Shown: positions 34,036 to 43,677, numbered from the stretch's first letter. The stretch is DNA of 64,000 nucleotides from Sporosarcina cascadiensis (GCF_009650995.1 NZ_WHVV01000006.1:124001-188000), one strand, 5' to 3'. Numbers and translations: made by a program. Notes: a model not told the origin generated them from the sequence alone.

Positions 34036-34063
34036 GGCTCATGAGCGATCATGAGCTTTTTTA
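34036..34063 (+). terminator. Terminator
   Basis: An 8-bp stem (GCTCATGA 34037-34044 with TCATGAGC 34049-34056) followed by a T run, after the Tad2-like gene. Confidence 0.85.
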
Positions 34064-34078
34064 TTGCAGGAGGGTATT

Positions 34079-34834
34079 ATGAAATTTGAGGAATATGCTG
34101 GGAAGACCGTTGTGGTGACAGGTGCTGCATCGGGTATTGCGCAGGCGCAGGCTCTGGCGTTTTTGAAGAATGGAGCAAATGTGTTTGCGCTAGACGTCAA
34201 CGAAGAAGGACTGCTGAAGATGAAGCAGACATATGCTGAAAGATTTGCGTATTCAATTGGCAGCGTGCGTTCGAAAGAAGATGTGGAGCGAGCAGTTGCA
34301 GAGTCACTTGCGGCATTTGGTCAGATTGACATTTTATTAAATACGGCCGGTGTTTTGGATGGTTTTGCCAAAACTCTTGATACGGATGAAGCGCTTTGGG
34401 ACCGAATCATGGATACGAATGTAAAAGGCACCTATTTGATGACAAATGCGATTTTGCCTCATATGATTGCTCGCAAATCGGGTGTCATTGTCAATATGGC
34501 ATCCATTGCAGGGCTTGTGGCGGGCGGCGGCGGAGCGGCGTATACAGCTTCAAAGCATGCGATTGTCGGTTATACGAAGCAAGTAGACATGGATTACTGC
34601 CGAGAAGGAATTCGAGCCAATGCCATTGCACCGGGAGCGATTCAAACGCCGATGAATCAAGCAGATTTTGAAGGGGACGGAGAAATGGCGAAGTGGGTGG
34701 CAGATGAGACACCGGCCGGACGCTGGGCGCAGCCGAGCGAAGTCGCGAACTTAACATTATATATAGCCAGCCAAGCCGCTGATTATATTCATGGTGCGGT
34801 CATCCCAATCGACGGAGGATGGATTGCGAAATAA
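34079..34834 (+). CDS. Short-chain dehydrogenase/reductase, FabG-like
   Basis: A 251-aa classical SDR. The cofactor motif TGAASGIA (residues 13-20) is followed by LNTAGV near 87, where classical SDRs have NNAG. The catalytic Ser is in NMASIAG near 139, and the YTASKHA motif near 154 supplies Tyr and Lys. It ends with the family's IPIDGGWIAK. The substrate is not predictable. ATG 34079 has CAGGAGGG at 8 nt. It lies between the Tad2-like gene's terminator and the queT promoter, so it is probably transcribed from its own or read-through signal. Confidence 0.9.
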   Translation: MKFEEYAGKTVVVTGAASGIAQAQALAFLKNGANVFALDVNEEGLLKMKQTYAERFAYSIGSVRSKEDVERAVAESLAAFGQIDILLNTAGVLDGFAKTLDTDEALWDRIMDTNVKGTYLMTNAILPHMIARKSGVIVNMASIAGLVAGGGGAAYTASKHAIVGYTKQVDMDYCREGIRANAIAPGAIQTPMNQADFEGDGEMAKWVADETPAGRWAQPSEVANLTLYIASQAADYIHGAVIPIDGGWIAK

Positions 34835-34836
34835 AC

Positions 34837-34866
34837 TTGTTTAATTGAGTGATTTTCTGCTATACT
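34837..34866 (+). promoter_or_regulatory. Promoter of the queT transcript
   Basis: TTGTTT (34837-34842), an 18-nt spacer and TATACT (34861-34866), which puts the transcription start just before the riboswitch. Confidence 0.6.
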
Positions 34867-34891
34867 ACGCAAGCAAGCAAATATTGTTTGC

Positions 34892-34980
34892 ACTGCGGCA
34901 CTTTTGATTGAGCGATAGGCTCATTCTTCCTTTGGCCGTAGTTATTACTGGAATAGCGCAAAGGCTATTTCACAAAGGAG
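34892..34980 (+). promoter_or_regulatory. preQ1-II-like (COG4708-type) riboswitch
   Basis: An 8-bp stem (ACTGCGGC 34892-34899 with GCCGTAGT 34935-34942) encloses an inner GAGC/GCTC hairpin. Downstream come TATTAC (34943-34948), a second hairpin (AATAGC 34952-34957 with GCTATT 34964-34969), and CAAAGGAG (34973-34980), which is the queT ribosome site. The loop TCCTTTG (34928-34934) is complementary to CAAAGGA, giving the pseudoknot that hides the ribosome site in preQ1-II RNAs. The gene behind it is of COG4708, the class this riboswitch was named for. Confidence 0.75.
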
Positions 34981-34988
34981 AAAATAAA

Positions 34989-35498
34989 ATGAGTATGTCT
35001 TATGTCAAAGATTCACCGAAGAGTGCAGTGAGTGAGCTGACAAAAGTAGCGCTTGTGGCGGCTTTATATTTTACGGTCACTGTGGTATTTTCCGTCATTA
35101 GTTTCGGACCGGTACAGCTTCGGCTATCGGAAATGTTCAACTATCTGGCACTGTTTAATAAGCGCTATGTGATTGCAGTTACACTTGGCGTTGTGCTCGC
35201 AAACTTCATGTCACCGACTTGGGTTCTCGATGTTCCGGTCGGCTCTGCAGCTACATTAATTGCGTTACTGATCTGTCGTCAGCTGACGAAGAAAATTACG
35301 AACAATATTGTGAAAATGGTCATTACCGCTGTTATTTTCGCATTATCCATGTGTACGATTGCAGCTCAATTCACGATCTTACTGGGCTTTCCATTTTGGG
35401 CAACATGGCTGTCTATGGGGATTGGCGAACTGCTGTCGATGACAGTTGGTGGAATGATTATCTACGCGTTACATAAAAAAATAGATTTCTCCAAATAA
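34989..35498 (+). CDS. queT: QueT-family queuosine precursor transporter
   Basis: A 169-aa integral membrane protein with about five hydrophobic segments, of the QueT (COG4708) family. It is probably the substrate-binding S component of an ECF transporter for preQ1/preQ0. It has the family's GPVQLRLSEMFNYLALFNKRY (given in part: PVQLRLSEMFNYL, about 47-59) and the conserved NFMSPTWVLDVPVGS near 86. ATG 34989 lies 9 nt after the AAAGGAG of the riboswitch. The ECF energy module is not in the window. Confidence 0.88.
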   Translation: MSMSYVKDSPKSAVSELTKVALVAALYFTVTVVFSVISFGPVQLRLSEMFNYLALFNKRYVIAVTLGVVLANFMSPTWVLDVPVGSAATLIALLICRQLTKKITNNIVKMVITAVIFALSMCTIAAQFTILLGFPFWATWLSMGIGELLSMTVGGMIIYALHKKIDFSK

Positions 35499-35503
35499 AG
35501 GAG

Positions 35504-35537
35504 AGCACATTCGCTGGTTGCGAGTGTGCTTTTTTTG
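35504..35537 (+). terminator. queT terminator
   Basis: An 11-bp stem with one mismatch (35504-35514 with 35520-35530) and seven Ts. Confidence 0.9.
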
Positions 35538-35640
35538 ATTTGTAAATTGGAGATTGAGTAAGTGCATTTCAAAGGAAAGGGCAGATTTGACGAAAATGGC
35601 AAAACAGAATGTACCCAAATAAAAGCCCCGCAAAAAAATC

Positions 35641-36394
35641 GGCTCTTCACCAAAACATGTGCTTGACAGCATATTTCTGAGCAGTTTGAGATTTGAGTGT
35701 GATTGCGCAGTATAGGATGGTAAGTGGGAGGGTACCGTTTCCCTGCGTTCAAGGCGGACGCGTGTCCTGTGGGCCCTCGGTGAGCCAAGCGAACAGCGAA
35801 GAGTTTGCTTTGCCGTATTTTTGCGCTCTTTGCAAAAATTAAGCAATACAGAGTTTCTTCTACCCGCTATTTTCGCTTCGCTCCCTTTAGTTGTCTCATC
35901 CTATCGGGCTGATCCTACCGGAGTGGTTTTGCCGCGGGCTCACACGAAGTGAGTCATGCAACCGTGGCCAAGCGAACAGCGAAGGGTTCGCTTTGCCGTA
36001 TTTCTGTGGTCTTTACAGAAATTAAGGCACTTGCGGCGAACTTAGGCTGCCTTCCACTCCGGTACACTGGGTGGTGTTTCAGGACTTATTATGTGAGTAA
36101 GCAGTATGAGCATAATATCTGAGATTATTGTGATAGGTGAAGTGTTTCAGGTAATACTTATTATTCTGCTAAGGCAAAGATTCTTGTGATCAATGCGTTT
36201 GCAAAGTCGAGAAACGAAAACACACCAACTTAACTCGCTACTCCGCAAAAAAGCAGCATGACATACATTCTCCAACACTAGCGAAGGCGCAACTGCGTAA
36301 GGCAATCCCCTAGCGCCGAAGCGGATTAAACTGCAACATGATTTTCGCAATACATACATGACAAGTTGTCAAGAACCGATTTTGGTGAAGACCC
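35641..36394 (+). mobile_element. Non-coding transposable element, copy C (754 bp)
   Basis: The clearest copy. An exact 8-bp direct repeat AAAAAATC lies at 35633-35640 and 36395-36402. The left end GGCTCTTCACCAAAAC and the right end, read inward as GGGTCTTCACCAAAAT, are inverted repeats, followed on both sides by CTTGACA. Relative to copies A and B, its core is split by two related inserts (about 35786-35880 and 35925-36045). Each contains AAGCGAACAGCGAAG and a CCGTATTT(C/T)TG hairpin. It lies 100 bp after the queT terminator. No transposase is encoded. Confidence 0.85.
35786..36045 (+). repeat. Nested palindromic inserts inside copy C
   Basis: Two diverged copies of a unit with AAGCGAACAGCG, a pairing TTCGCTT arm, and a TTTCTG...CAGAAA hairpin. 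The same unit occurs twice, inverted, in copy D (about 44160-44220 and 44345-44405) and is absent from copies A and B. This shows insertion of one palindromic repeat into another. Confidence 0.6.
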
Positions 36395-36623
36395 AAAAAA
36401 TCAGATGAAAATAACTCTTCGAACAGTCTCTCTCTATTATTCGCCCTCAAAGTCAAATACCTTTTATGTTTAAAAGTCAAACGATCTGTATTGTATAGTA
36501 TAGTTTTTCACGATAATTTCACAATCCATTTCTACTTAAATTTGGATTTTGTTCTAGTATTTTTATTAGTTGTAAATAAAAATAGTTAATTTAAGAACCT
36601 TTTGTGACAACGATTGTAATGTG

Positions 36624-36652
36624 TTGCTCTTTAAATTACAAAGGAATAATAT
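36624..36652 (+). promoter_or_regulatory. Candidate qox promoter
   Basis: TTGCTC (36624-36629), a 17-nt spacer and TAATAT (36647-36652) within the AT-rich stretch 36403-36769. The rest of this stretch holds no gene that I can see. Confidence 0.45.
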
Positions 36653-36769
36653 AGATTTTACAAAAGTATTCATTTACTTTAAATGTAAAAAATCTAAAAA
36701 TAATAATTATTTAAAAATAGTTATTGGTGGATGAATACTTTATTTACAGTAGAAAGAGGGGAGCCCCCA

Positions 36770-37693
36770 GTGAAGAAGAAATGGTTGCTGTTTTCGAGTT
36801 TTCTCATATTGGTTTTATCCGGTTGCGATAATCCATTACTAATATTTGACCCAAAGGGACCGCAGGCAAAAACAATTTCGGATACGATTCTTTTCTCCAT
36901 CTTGATGATGGCAGGAATCTTATTCGTCGTTTATGTTCTCTTTACTTTCATGTTAGTAAAATATCGAGCTTCCAAGATGGATGAGAGCTACGAGCCACCA
37001 CATGAAGAAGGAAGTAAGTGGCTTGAAATTACATGGATTGCTATCCCGGTCATCATCGTAGTGATCTTGTCTGTCGTAACAGTGCGCTCCACAACGGATG
37101 TGGAAAGTACTCCGAAAGCTTATGCAAATGAAACACCGCTCATCATCTATGCTTCTTCCTCCAACTGGAAATGGCACTTTAGCTATCCGGAAGAAGGGAT
37201 TGAGACCGTAAACTATGTCAATATTCCAGAGGATCGTCCTATTGAGTTCCGACTCTATTCATATGGACCGATATCAAGTTTTTGGATACCGCAGCTGGCG
37301 GGTCAAAAATATGCTATGAGTGATATGGTGACCAAGATTCACCTAGCAGCAGATACACCGGGATCTTATATGGGGAAAAACTCCAACTTCAGCGGCAAGG
37401 ACTTCGCCCATATGGAATTCGAAGCACAAGTGCTAACTGAAAAAGATTTTGATGAGTGGGTCAAAGATGTAAAAGAGACTGCTCCTGCGCTAACGGAACA
37501 AGAGTTTAATCACTTGCTGGAGCCTGGGGTATTGGGCCGTAAAACGTACAAATCTACACATTTAGAATTCAGTCCAGCTCCTGAAGGCGAACATGCCGGT
37601 CATCAGCATGGAGGAGATATGGAAATGGAAATGGAAATGGATATGACACATGAATCCGAATCAGATATACAAGGTGAACATCATCACAACTAA
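36770..37693 (+). CDS. qoxA: Quinol oxidase aa3 subunit II
   Basis: A 307-aa lipoprotein subunit of the menaquinol oxidase. The lipobox is LSGC (Cys 19). Two membrane helices (about 32-58 and 82-105) and a cupredoxin-like domain follow, with NWKWHFSYP near 133. The CuA ligand set (CxxxC with Met/His) is absent, which identifies a quinol rather than cytochrome c oxidase. The C-terminus has a His/Met-rich tail with a repeated EM stretch (about 283-305), unusual in length. The GTG start (36770) has AGAGGGG 8 nt upstream. Confidence 0.93.
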   Translation: MKKKWLLFSSFLILVLSGCDNPLLIFDPKGPQAKTISDTILFSILMMAGILFVVYVLFTFMLVKYRASKMDESYEPPHEEGSKWLEITWIAIPVIIVVILSVVTVRSTTDVESTPKAYANETPLIIYASSSNWKWHFSYPEEGIETVNYVNIPEDRPIEFRLYSYGPISSFWIPQLAGQKYAMSDMVTKIHLAADTPGSYMGKNSNFSGKDFAHMEFEAQVLTEKDFDEWVKDVKETAPALTEQEFNHLLEPGVLGRKTYKSTHLEFSPAPEGEHAGHQHGGDMEMEMEMDMTHESESDIQGEHHHN

Positions 37694-37726
37694 TTTCAAC
37701 CCAACACTCGAAAGGAGTCAACATCT

Positions 37727-39673
37727 ATGAAATGGGATGAATTTTTTGTCACCGGTGAGCCGATGATTTACGCGGCGATGGTCAGTATTGTACTCGTATC
37801 CATCGCGATTCCAGCAGGTCTTACCTACTTTAAAAAATGGGGCTACTTGTGGCGTGAATGGCTGACTACAGTGGACCATAAAAAAATTGGTGTCATGTAT
37901 ATCATTGCTGCGCTGCTGATGCTGTTCCGCGGCGGCGTCGATGCATTATTAATGAGAGCACAGACAGCTGTCCCGAATAACGGTTTACTCGACGGACAGC
38001 ATTATAATGAAATCTTTACCACTCACGGAATCATTATGATTCTATTCATGGCGATGCCGTTCATTATCGGTTTGATGAACGTCGTGATTCCGCTTCAGAT
38101 CGGCGCACGGGATGTAGCATTTCCACGCTTGAATGCAGTAAGTTTCTGGCTGTTCTTCTTTGGCGCCATGCTATTGAATATTTCATTCGTCATTGGGGGA
38201 TCACCTGACGCGGGATGGTCTGCATATTTCCCGTTAGCCAGTTTGGAATTCAGTCCGACGGTCGGGAATAACTACTATTCACTGGCGTTGCAAATTGCGG
38301 GAATCGGTACGCTGATGACGGGGATCAACTTCCTCGTGACGATATTAAAAATGCGTGCACCTGGAATGAAGTTAATGAAAATGCCGATGTTCACGTGGTC
38401 TATTTTGATCACCAGCGTCATTATAGTGTTCGCGTTCCCTGTATTGACCGTGGCACTTGCGCTTATGATGCTTGACCGTCAATTCGGCACACAGTTCTTT
38501 ACGATGCAAAACGGCGGTATGGACATGCTGTGGGCGAACTTGTTCTGGGTCTGGGGCCATCCGGAAGTATATATCGTCATTTTACCGGCTTTCGGTATTT
38601 ACAGTGAGATCATTGCGACATTTGCCAGGAAAAATTTATATGGCTATAAATCAATGGTCTATAGTATGGTGGCTATTTCCTTGCTGTCCTTCCTTGTCTG
38701 GGCCCACCATTTCTATACGATGGGACATGGCGTCATGGTCAACAGTGTTTTCTCTATTACGACGATGGCCATTGCCATTCCGACAGGTGTTAAAATATTC
38801 AACTGGCTCTTTACGCTGAGGCGCGGGAAAATCAGCTTTACCACGCCCATGCTGTACGCACTGGCGTTCATTCCGATATTTACCATCGGCGGTGTCACAG
38901 GTGTCATGCTCGCGATGGCAAGCGCCGACTATCAATATCATAATACGATGTTCTTGGTCGCCCACTTCCATTATGTACTGATTCCAGGTACGGTTTTCGG
39001 GGTCATTGCAGGGTTCCATTACTGGTTCCCGAAAGTATTTGGATTTAAATTGAATGAAAGACTGGGTAAATGGTCGTTCTGGTTCATCGCCATTTCATTT
39101 AACGTGACGTTTTTCCCGCTGTTCATTCTTGGATTGAACGGTATGACTCGCAGAATGTACACCTATTCGGAAAGTACAGGTTATGGACCTTTGAACATGC
39201 TGTCAATGGTAGGTGCCGTCGGATTAACGATCGGTTTCATCCTGCTTGTCTATAATATTTATTGGAGTACGCGTCATGAACCGCGCGAAGTGACTGGCGA
39301 TCCTTGGGACGGACGTTCTTTAGAATGGAGTACGCACAGTCCCGTTCCTGAATATAATTTTGCGAAAGTACCTGAAGTGGATCAATTGGATGCTTTTTGG
39401 TTCGCGAAAAAAGAGGGCAGATCGTTGACGCAGGAAGGCGGCTATGAACCGATCCATATGCCGAATAATAATGGGCAGCCGTTCATCATGGGTTTTCTGT
39501 TCTTCTTCTTTGGATTCTTCATGGTCTTCAGCTGGTGGATTCCAGCGATTGTCGCGGGTCTATTGATTCTTGGAACGATGGCGTACCGCACATTTGAACA
39601 AGATCATGGTCACTATATTTCAGTTGAAGAAATTGAACGGACAGAAAACGCATTAAGAGGTGAAAAAGAATGA
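37727..39673 (+). CDS. qoxB: Quinol oxidase subunit I
   Basis: A 648-aa haem-copper oxidase subunit I with 14-15 membrane spans. Haem ligands are in TTHGIIMI near 103 and HFHYVLIPG near 413. The CuB/Tyr loop is [15 protein letters not shown] (about 279-293), and the CuB histidine pair is [10 protein letters not shown] (about 325-334). Together these are the full catalytic set and the K-channel Tyr. It pumps protons while reducing O2. AAAGGAG precedes ATG 37727; its stop overlaps qoxC. Confidence 0.96.
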   Translation: MKWDEFFVTGEPMIYAAMVSIVLVSIAIPAGLTYFKKWGYLWREWLTTVDHKKIGVMYIIAALLMLFRGGVDALLMRAQTAVPNNGLLDGQHYNEIFTTHGIIMILFMAMPFIIGLMNVVIPLQIGARDVAFPRLNAVSFWLFFFGAMLLNISFVIGGSPDAGWSAYFPLASLEFSPTVGNNYYSLALQIAGIGTLMTGINFLVTILKMRAPGMKLMKMPMFTWSILITSVIIVFAFPVLTVALALMMLDRQFGTQFFTMQNGGMDMLWANLFWVWGHPEVYIVILPAFGIYSEIIATFARKNLYGYKSMVYSMVAISLLSFLVWAHHFYTMGHGVMVNSVFSITTMAIAIPTGVKIFNWLFTLRRGKISFTTPMLYALAFIPIFTIGGVTGVMLAMASADYQYHNTMFLVAHFHYVLIPGTVFGVIAGFHYWFPKVFGFKLNERLGKWSFWFIAISFNVTFFPLFILGLNGMTRRMYTYSESTGYGPLNMLSMVGAVGLTIGFILLVYNIYWSTRHEPREVTGDPWDGRSLEWSTHSPVPEYNFAKVPEVDQLDAFWFAKKEGRSLTQEGGYEPIHMPNNNGQPFIMGFLFFFFGFFMVFSWWIPAIVAGLLILGTMAYRTFEQDHGHYISVEEIERTENALRGEKE

Positions 39674-40266
39674 AAGTAGATCACTCTTTGCCATTAGAAT
39701 ACAGTACGGAGGAAAACAAGCTGAAAGTACTCGGCTTCTGGATTTTCCTTGGCGCAGAAATCGTGTTGTTCTCCACTTTGTTTGCCGTTTATTTCACACT
39801 TCAGCATAATGTGGGAAATGGACCGGGCGGCAGTCAGTTATTCGAACTCACACCTGTAATGATCGAGACGATCGTATTGCTGTCGAGCAGTTTTACGATT
39901 GGACTTGGAATTCATGCCATGCGGCTTGGCAATAAAAAAGCGATGATGGCGTTCTTTGGTATTACATTGCTGTTTGGACTTGGGTTCTTAGGCGTGGAAA
40001 TTACGGAATTCGTCACCTATGTACACGAAGGAGCAACCATGCAAACGAGCGCCTTCCTATCCGCATTGTTCACATTGCTCGGAACCCACGGAGCGCACGT
40101 GACATTCGGTCTGCTATGGGGAAGTGCGATTTTACTGCAAGTGAAAAAACGCGGGCTTACACCGGAAACAGCAAATAAATCATTCATCTTCTCATTATAT
40201 TGGCATTTCTTAGACGTTGTCTGGATTTTCATTTTCAGCTTTGTCTATCTGAAAGGGATGATGTAA
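39670..40266 (+). CDS. qoxC: Quinol oxidase subunit III
   Basis: A 198-aa subunit III with five hydrophobic spans. It shows the family's [18 protein letters not shown] (about 21-38), [12 protein letters not shown] near 138 and [13 protein letters not shown] near 177. It overlaps the qoxB stop by ATGA and is followed by qoxD after 1 nt. Length is normal. Confidence 0.95.
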   Translation: MKVDHSLPLEYSTEENKLKVLGFWIFLGAEIVLFSTLFAVYFTLQHNVGNGPGGSQLFELTPVMIETIVLLSSSFTIGLGIHAMRLGNKKAMMAFFGITLLFGLGFLGVEITEFVTYVHEGATMQTSAFLSALFTLLGTHGAHVTFGLLWGSAILLQVKKRGLTPETANKSFIFSLYWHFLDVVWIFIFSFVYLKGMM

Positions 40267-40267
40267 A

Positions 40268-40558
40268 ATGAAACAATTATTTCCCGTTCCGCATGTGATC
40301 GGCTTTGTTTCTTCCTTACTCCTTTCACTCATCGCGCTCGTCGTCATCAAGTTTCATTTGTCATTTGGCATGGGCATGACAATTTTAGGAATCACTGCCT
40401 TGATTCAGGCGTGCCTGCAGTTATTTCTGTTTATGCATGTTGGCGAGAATGAAAACAAGTCTGCTCTGCTGACGAATATCGGCTATGCATTATTTGTAGG
40501 ACTGGTTACGATTTTTGGGACATTGTTTACAATGTTGTGGGGCTATCATATGATTTAA
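40268..40558 (+). CDS. qoxD: Quinol oxidase subunit IV
   Basis: A 96-aa subunit IV with three membrane spans. It carries the family's HVIGFVSSLLLSLIALVVI (residues 9-27) and the QLFLFMHVGENENK loop (about 51-64). It is the last gene of qoxABCD, followed by a clear terminator. Confidence 0.93.
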   Translation: MKQLFPVPHVIGFVSSLLLSLIALVVIKFHLSFGMGMTILGITALIQACLQLFLFMHVGENENKSALLTNIGYALFVGLVTIFGTLFTMLWGYHMI

Positions 40559-40564
40559 ATGCAG

Positions 40565-40596
40565 GACATCATGCACAATGCATGGTGTCTTTTTTA
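40565..40596 (+). terminator. qox operon terminator
   Basis: A 10-bp stem with one wobble pair (40565-40574 with 40580-40589) followed by six Ts. Confidence 0.9.
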
Positions 40597-40756
40597 TATT
40601 TGCTACTTATTGCAAGCCAAAAATACAGCACAGGTCCTTTCCCGTTACTTAAGAAAAACTTAAGAAATCTACTGCTTCTTTATTAAGAATTCGCTACTAT
40701 ACTTGAAATGTTCCAGGCTGCCTGGGAACAAATGCATTTTTTAAGGGGAAGGTAAA

Positions 40757-41828
40757 ATGAAACCAATAATAACCGCGGAGCGAATACATATACTCGACCT
40801 CATCCGTGGCTTTGCCTTGATCGGGCTTCCATTCGTGAATGTGCTGATGCTTTGGCGTAACGTCAATCTAACCGGGGCGCAAGCGGATATTTGGATTCAG
40901 CGTTTCTTATATATTTTCGTTGAAGGGCGTTTTTATGCCATTTTTTCATTGCTGTTTGGAGTGGGATTTTGGATTTTTCTTTCAAGAGCCGAGGAGAAAG
41001 ACGATCGTCCGTATGTCCTGTTTATACGGCGTATGGTGATTTTGCTGGGAGCCGGTTTGCTGCACAGTTTAATAAATCCAGGTGAGGCCCTAGCGGTTTA
41101 TGCAATTTTCGGCCTGCTTGTTCTTTTATTTTACAGGGCTCCTAAACAAGTCAACGTGATCTTAGGGATAGTCGGTATAGTGGCAGGCAGTGTATTAACA
41201 GTGAAGGTGCTTTTACCGCTTCCTCTCATCGTGTTGGGATTGGCGTTAGGGCAGTATCAGGTCTTCCCGAAAATTGCGAAATATAAAAAAATCTGGATTG
41301 CGGCAGCAGCTGTTTCATTTTTCGCAATCGGTGTCCTGACGTTCTTTCTTTGGCAGAAGGCGCCTGATGCCGGCTTGTATTCCTATGTGAAGGGGGGCTG
41401 CCTATGATCTGACTGATATGCAGGCCGAATCCAACCGTGCTTTTTATGATTTCGCTGATCGGTCTATGATGGTGGCGCCGATTTACTCTATTTTCTACGT
41501 CAGTGTCTTGGTTCTGCTGGGACTTAAAGCAGGGAAATGGCTGTCACCGCTGCGTGCGTTTGGACGAATGGCGCTGACAAATTATATTGGCCAATCGATT
41601 ATACTGGTGAGTCTGGCGTCGTTTATCCCGGTTGAGCCATTCGTTTCCTATAAGACAGCAGCCATTGTATGTTTCCTGACAGTGGGCGTGCAGATCCTCT
41701 TCTCCTCACTGTGGCTTCGTTTTTTCCGTTATGGTCCGCTGGAATGGCTATGGCGCTGCGGGACTTACGGAAATTGGGTTCCGATCAGGAAGAACAACGG
41801 AGAAGGACTTGATACGGCGGGCTTGTAA
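40757..41828 (+). pseudogene. DUF418 membrane protein gene broken at a G6 tract
   Basis: The first frame (40757-41407) gives about 210 normal residues with several membrane spans and the DUF418 starts ILDLIRGFALIGLPFVN and VEGRFYAIFSLLFGVGF. It runs out of frame at six Gs (41392-41397). Removing one G restores a frame reading GAAYDLTDMQAESNRAF and on to 41828, including the C-terminal DUF418 marks LRAFGRMALTNYIGQS and FFRYGPLEWLWR. So a +1 shift in a homopolymer splits one gene. It may be a true pseudogene, a phase-variable gene or an assembly error. AAGGGGAAGG precedes the start. Confidence 0.85.
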
Positions 41829-41870
41829 GAAAAGGTCTTTGAGGCAATCGTCCTCACTGGCCTTTTTTTG
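41829..41870 (+). terminator. Terminator after the DUF418 locus
   Basis: AAGGTC and inner TGAGG pair with CCTCA and GGCCTT, followed by a T run. Confidence 0.8.
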
Positions 41871-41958
41871 CGTATTCTTAGAACAACACGGCGGATGAAA
41901 CCTTTTATTGGCTGCTGCGTATGGTAACTGAGCCATCAAACTGAAGGAGGAAAAAAAC

Positions 41959-42189
41959 ATGCGATATAGAGCAGGAGAGCGCAGGATTGTCTGTCCGTGC
42001 TGCCAGAACGATACATTCGACTTGGACTACCGGCAGCTGAACACGAAGGCAGCGACACTTTTCAATTTCGACTGGGCGAACAAGGAAGCCGCCATCCTCG
42101 TCTGTCAGAAGTGCACCCATATTTCGTGGTTCATGCGGGAGCCGGAAGCCGACCGGCGAACGAATACGGAATTACGCGGAGAAGCGTGA
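41959..42189 (+). CDS. 76-aa zinc-ribbon protein
   Basis: Two CxxC knuckles, VCPCCQND (about 11-18) and VCQKCTHISWF (about 48-58), make a small zinc ribbon. The tail is charged. GGAGG precedes ATG 41959. The same frame stays open after the TGA stop into the remains of another gene, so a longer ancestral protein is possible. The function is unknown. Confidence 0.65.
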   Translation: MRYRAGERRIVCPCCQNDTFDLDYRQLNTKAATLFNFDWANKEAAILVCQKCTHISWFMREPEADRRTNTELRGEA

Positions 42190-42198
42190 CTAGAAGAC

Positions 42199-42465
42199 AT
42201 AATCATCAAAAAATATCAGAATCTGCCTGAGTTCATCCGGGAGAAAGGCTGGGATGACCAGGCGATCGGATGGCAAATCGAGGAAATTTATGAGACGATG
42301 GCGGATGATCGGTATGTGCTGTTCGACGAAGCGGACGAAGGAAGAGAAGCCCTCGTGGTTTCATTTGAAGATGCGGAGAATGCTGTTACGTGAACTTCGC
42401 TGATACTGGTGGATCGGGAGCTCTATGAGGTGATCGGTTATATGCCGGGCGAGCGACAGCCATAA
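42199..42465 (+). pseudogene. Remnant of a small soluble-protein gene
   Basis: From 42199 the frame reads IIKKYQNLPEFIREKG, then WDDQAIGWQIEEIYETMADD, and ends EVIGYMPGERQP at 42465. The expected start codon is ATA rather than ATG. An in-frame TGA at 42391-42393 interrupts VT-TSLILVDREL, where TGG (Trp) would fit. Coding-like composition on both sides of the stop indicates recent decay. The frame is shared with the zinc-ribbon gene upstream. The family is not recognised. Confidence 0.55.
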
Positions 42466-42486
42466 CTGTTAAGGAGGAGGGAAAGC

Positions 42487-43431
42487 GTGAGGAATTTGAA
42501 ACATTCTGTACTGCTGGTTGTTTTTCTGGCGGCTTTTTTGGCCGCTTGCGGTAAAGAGGAGGAAGAAGGAGTGGAAAAAGTAATGGAGCCGGAGATGCTT
42601 TCTACTACGTTCCTGCAAGGAGATTACGAGAAAGTCTACAGCCAGATGAGCAAAGCGTTCCGGAATGAAGTGTCGCTGAATCAGCTGCAAAAGCTGGGCG
42701 ATGATTTCAATCAGGGTGTGACAGAATACATCTTGCAGTCCGAACTTCCGTTAGATGGTGGAAAGCGCTATGTATGGACAGATGAAACCGGCACAAAAGG
42801 GATAACAGCGGTATTTGACGAAAAAGAAATCATCCAGGGGCTGCAGATTATGCCGCTCGAGACACATCAAAAAGAGGACAATCAATATACAAAAACTGTA
42901 TTTAATTTTCCTTTTCATGATCAGTGGTATGTGTTCTGGGGAGGCACGAACAGCCTCGTAAACTACCATTACGAATATGAAAACCAGCGCTACGCCTATG
43001 ATTACGTGAAGATGAAGAACGGCAGCACGTACGAGGGCGATCCAACCATGAATGAAAGCTACCATGCATTCGGCGAGGACTATCTCGCACCGGCTGATGG
43101 CACGGTGGTGAAAGTCGAAAATGACGTGAAAGATAACGAACCGGTCGGCGATATGAACACGGAGCAGCCACTCGGGAATCATGTTATTCTGGACCATGGC
43201 AATAAAGAATTCAGTTACCTGGCCCACTTTAAAAGTCAGTCGATTACAGTGGAAGAAGGGGACAAGGTCAAACAGGGCGACCCGCTGGGACTGGTCGGTA
43301 ATTCCGGAAATTCCAGCGAACCGCATATCCATTTCCATGTAGCCGACTCTGCGAAGCCCAAGACTTCGGAGAGCATGAACATTACCTTTGATAGGGAAGA
43401 TCCCATTATCCAGGGAGATTTTGTGGAGTGA
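42487..43431 (+). CDS. M23-family lipoprotein with DUF3887-like domain
   Basis: A 314-aa lipoprotein (lipobox LAAC, Cys 21). Residues about 35-125 look like a DUF3887-type domain (FLQGDYEKVYSQMSKAFR). A LytM/M23 domain follows (about 165-310): YAPADG-type LAPADGTVVKV, GNHVILDHG, YLAHF, VKQGDPLGLVGNSGNS and the HIHFHV zinc motif. The first zinc-ligand region reads QRYAYDYV, without the usual His before the Asp, so activity is uncertain. The start is GTG with AAGGAGGAGG upstream. The likely location is the outer face of the membrane. Confidence 0.85.
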   Translation: MRNLKHSVLLVVFLAAFLAACGKEEEEGVEKVMEPEMLSTTFLQGDYEKVYSQMSKAFRNEVSLNQLQKLGDDFNQGVTEYILQSELPLDGGKRYVWTDETGTKGITAVFDEKEIIQGLQIMPLETHQKEDNQYTKTVFNFPFHDQWYVFWGGTNSLVNYHYEYENQRYAYDYVKMKNGSTYEGDPTMNESYHAFGEDYLAPADGTVVKVENDVKDNEPVGDMNTEQPLGNHVILDHGNKEFSYLAHFKSQSITVEEGDKVKQGDPLGLVGNSGNSSEPHIHFHVADSAKPKTSESMNITFDREDPIIQGDFVE

Positions 43432-43677
43432 TGCCAGCGATTGTTGAAAAACAATCAGGGGGTTTACCGTCATGATTGATGAATCCATATAGTGATCTTA
43501 TAGAAAAGACTGGTCATACGCGATTGCACTTTTTTGTTTTCTGCAAAATTCATATATATGTACCGCAGGGTAAGAAGAAAGGAAAAAATCAGTATAATAA
43601 AGGAAGAGCCGCAGGTGTATAGAGTGGGAGATTACTCATTTGTCCGAGGCGATTGATAAAAAGAAGGCGCAAATAAA

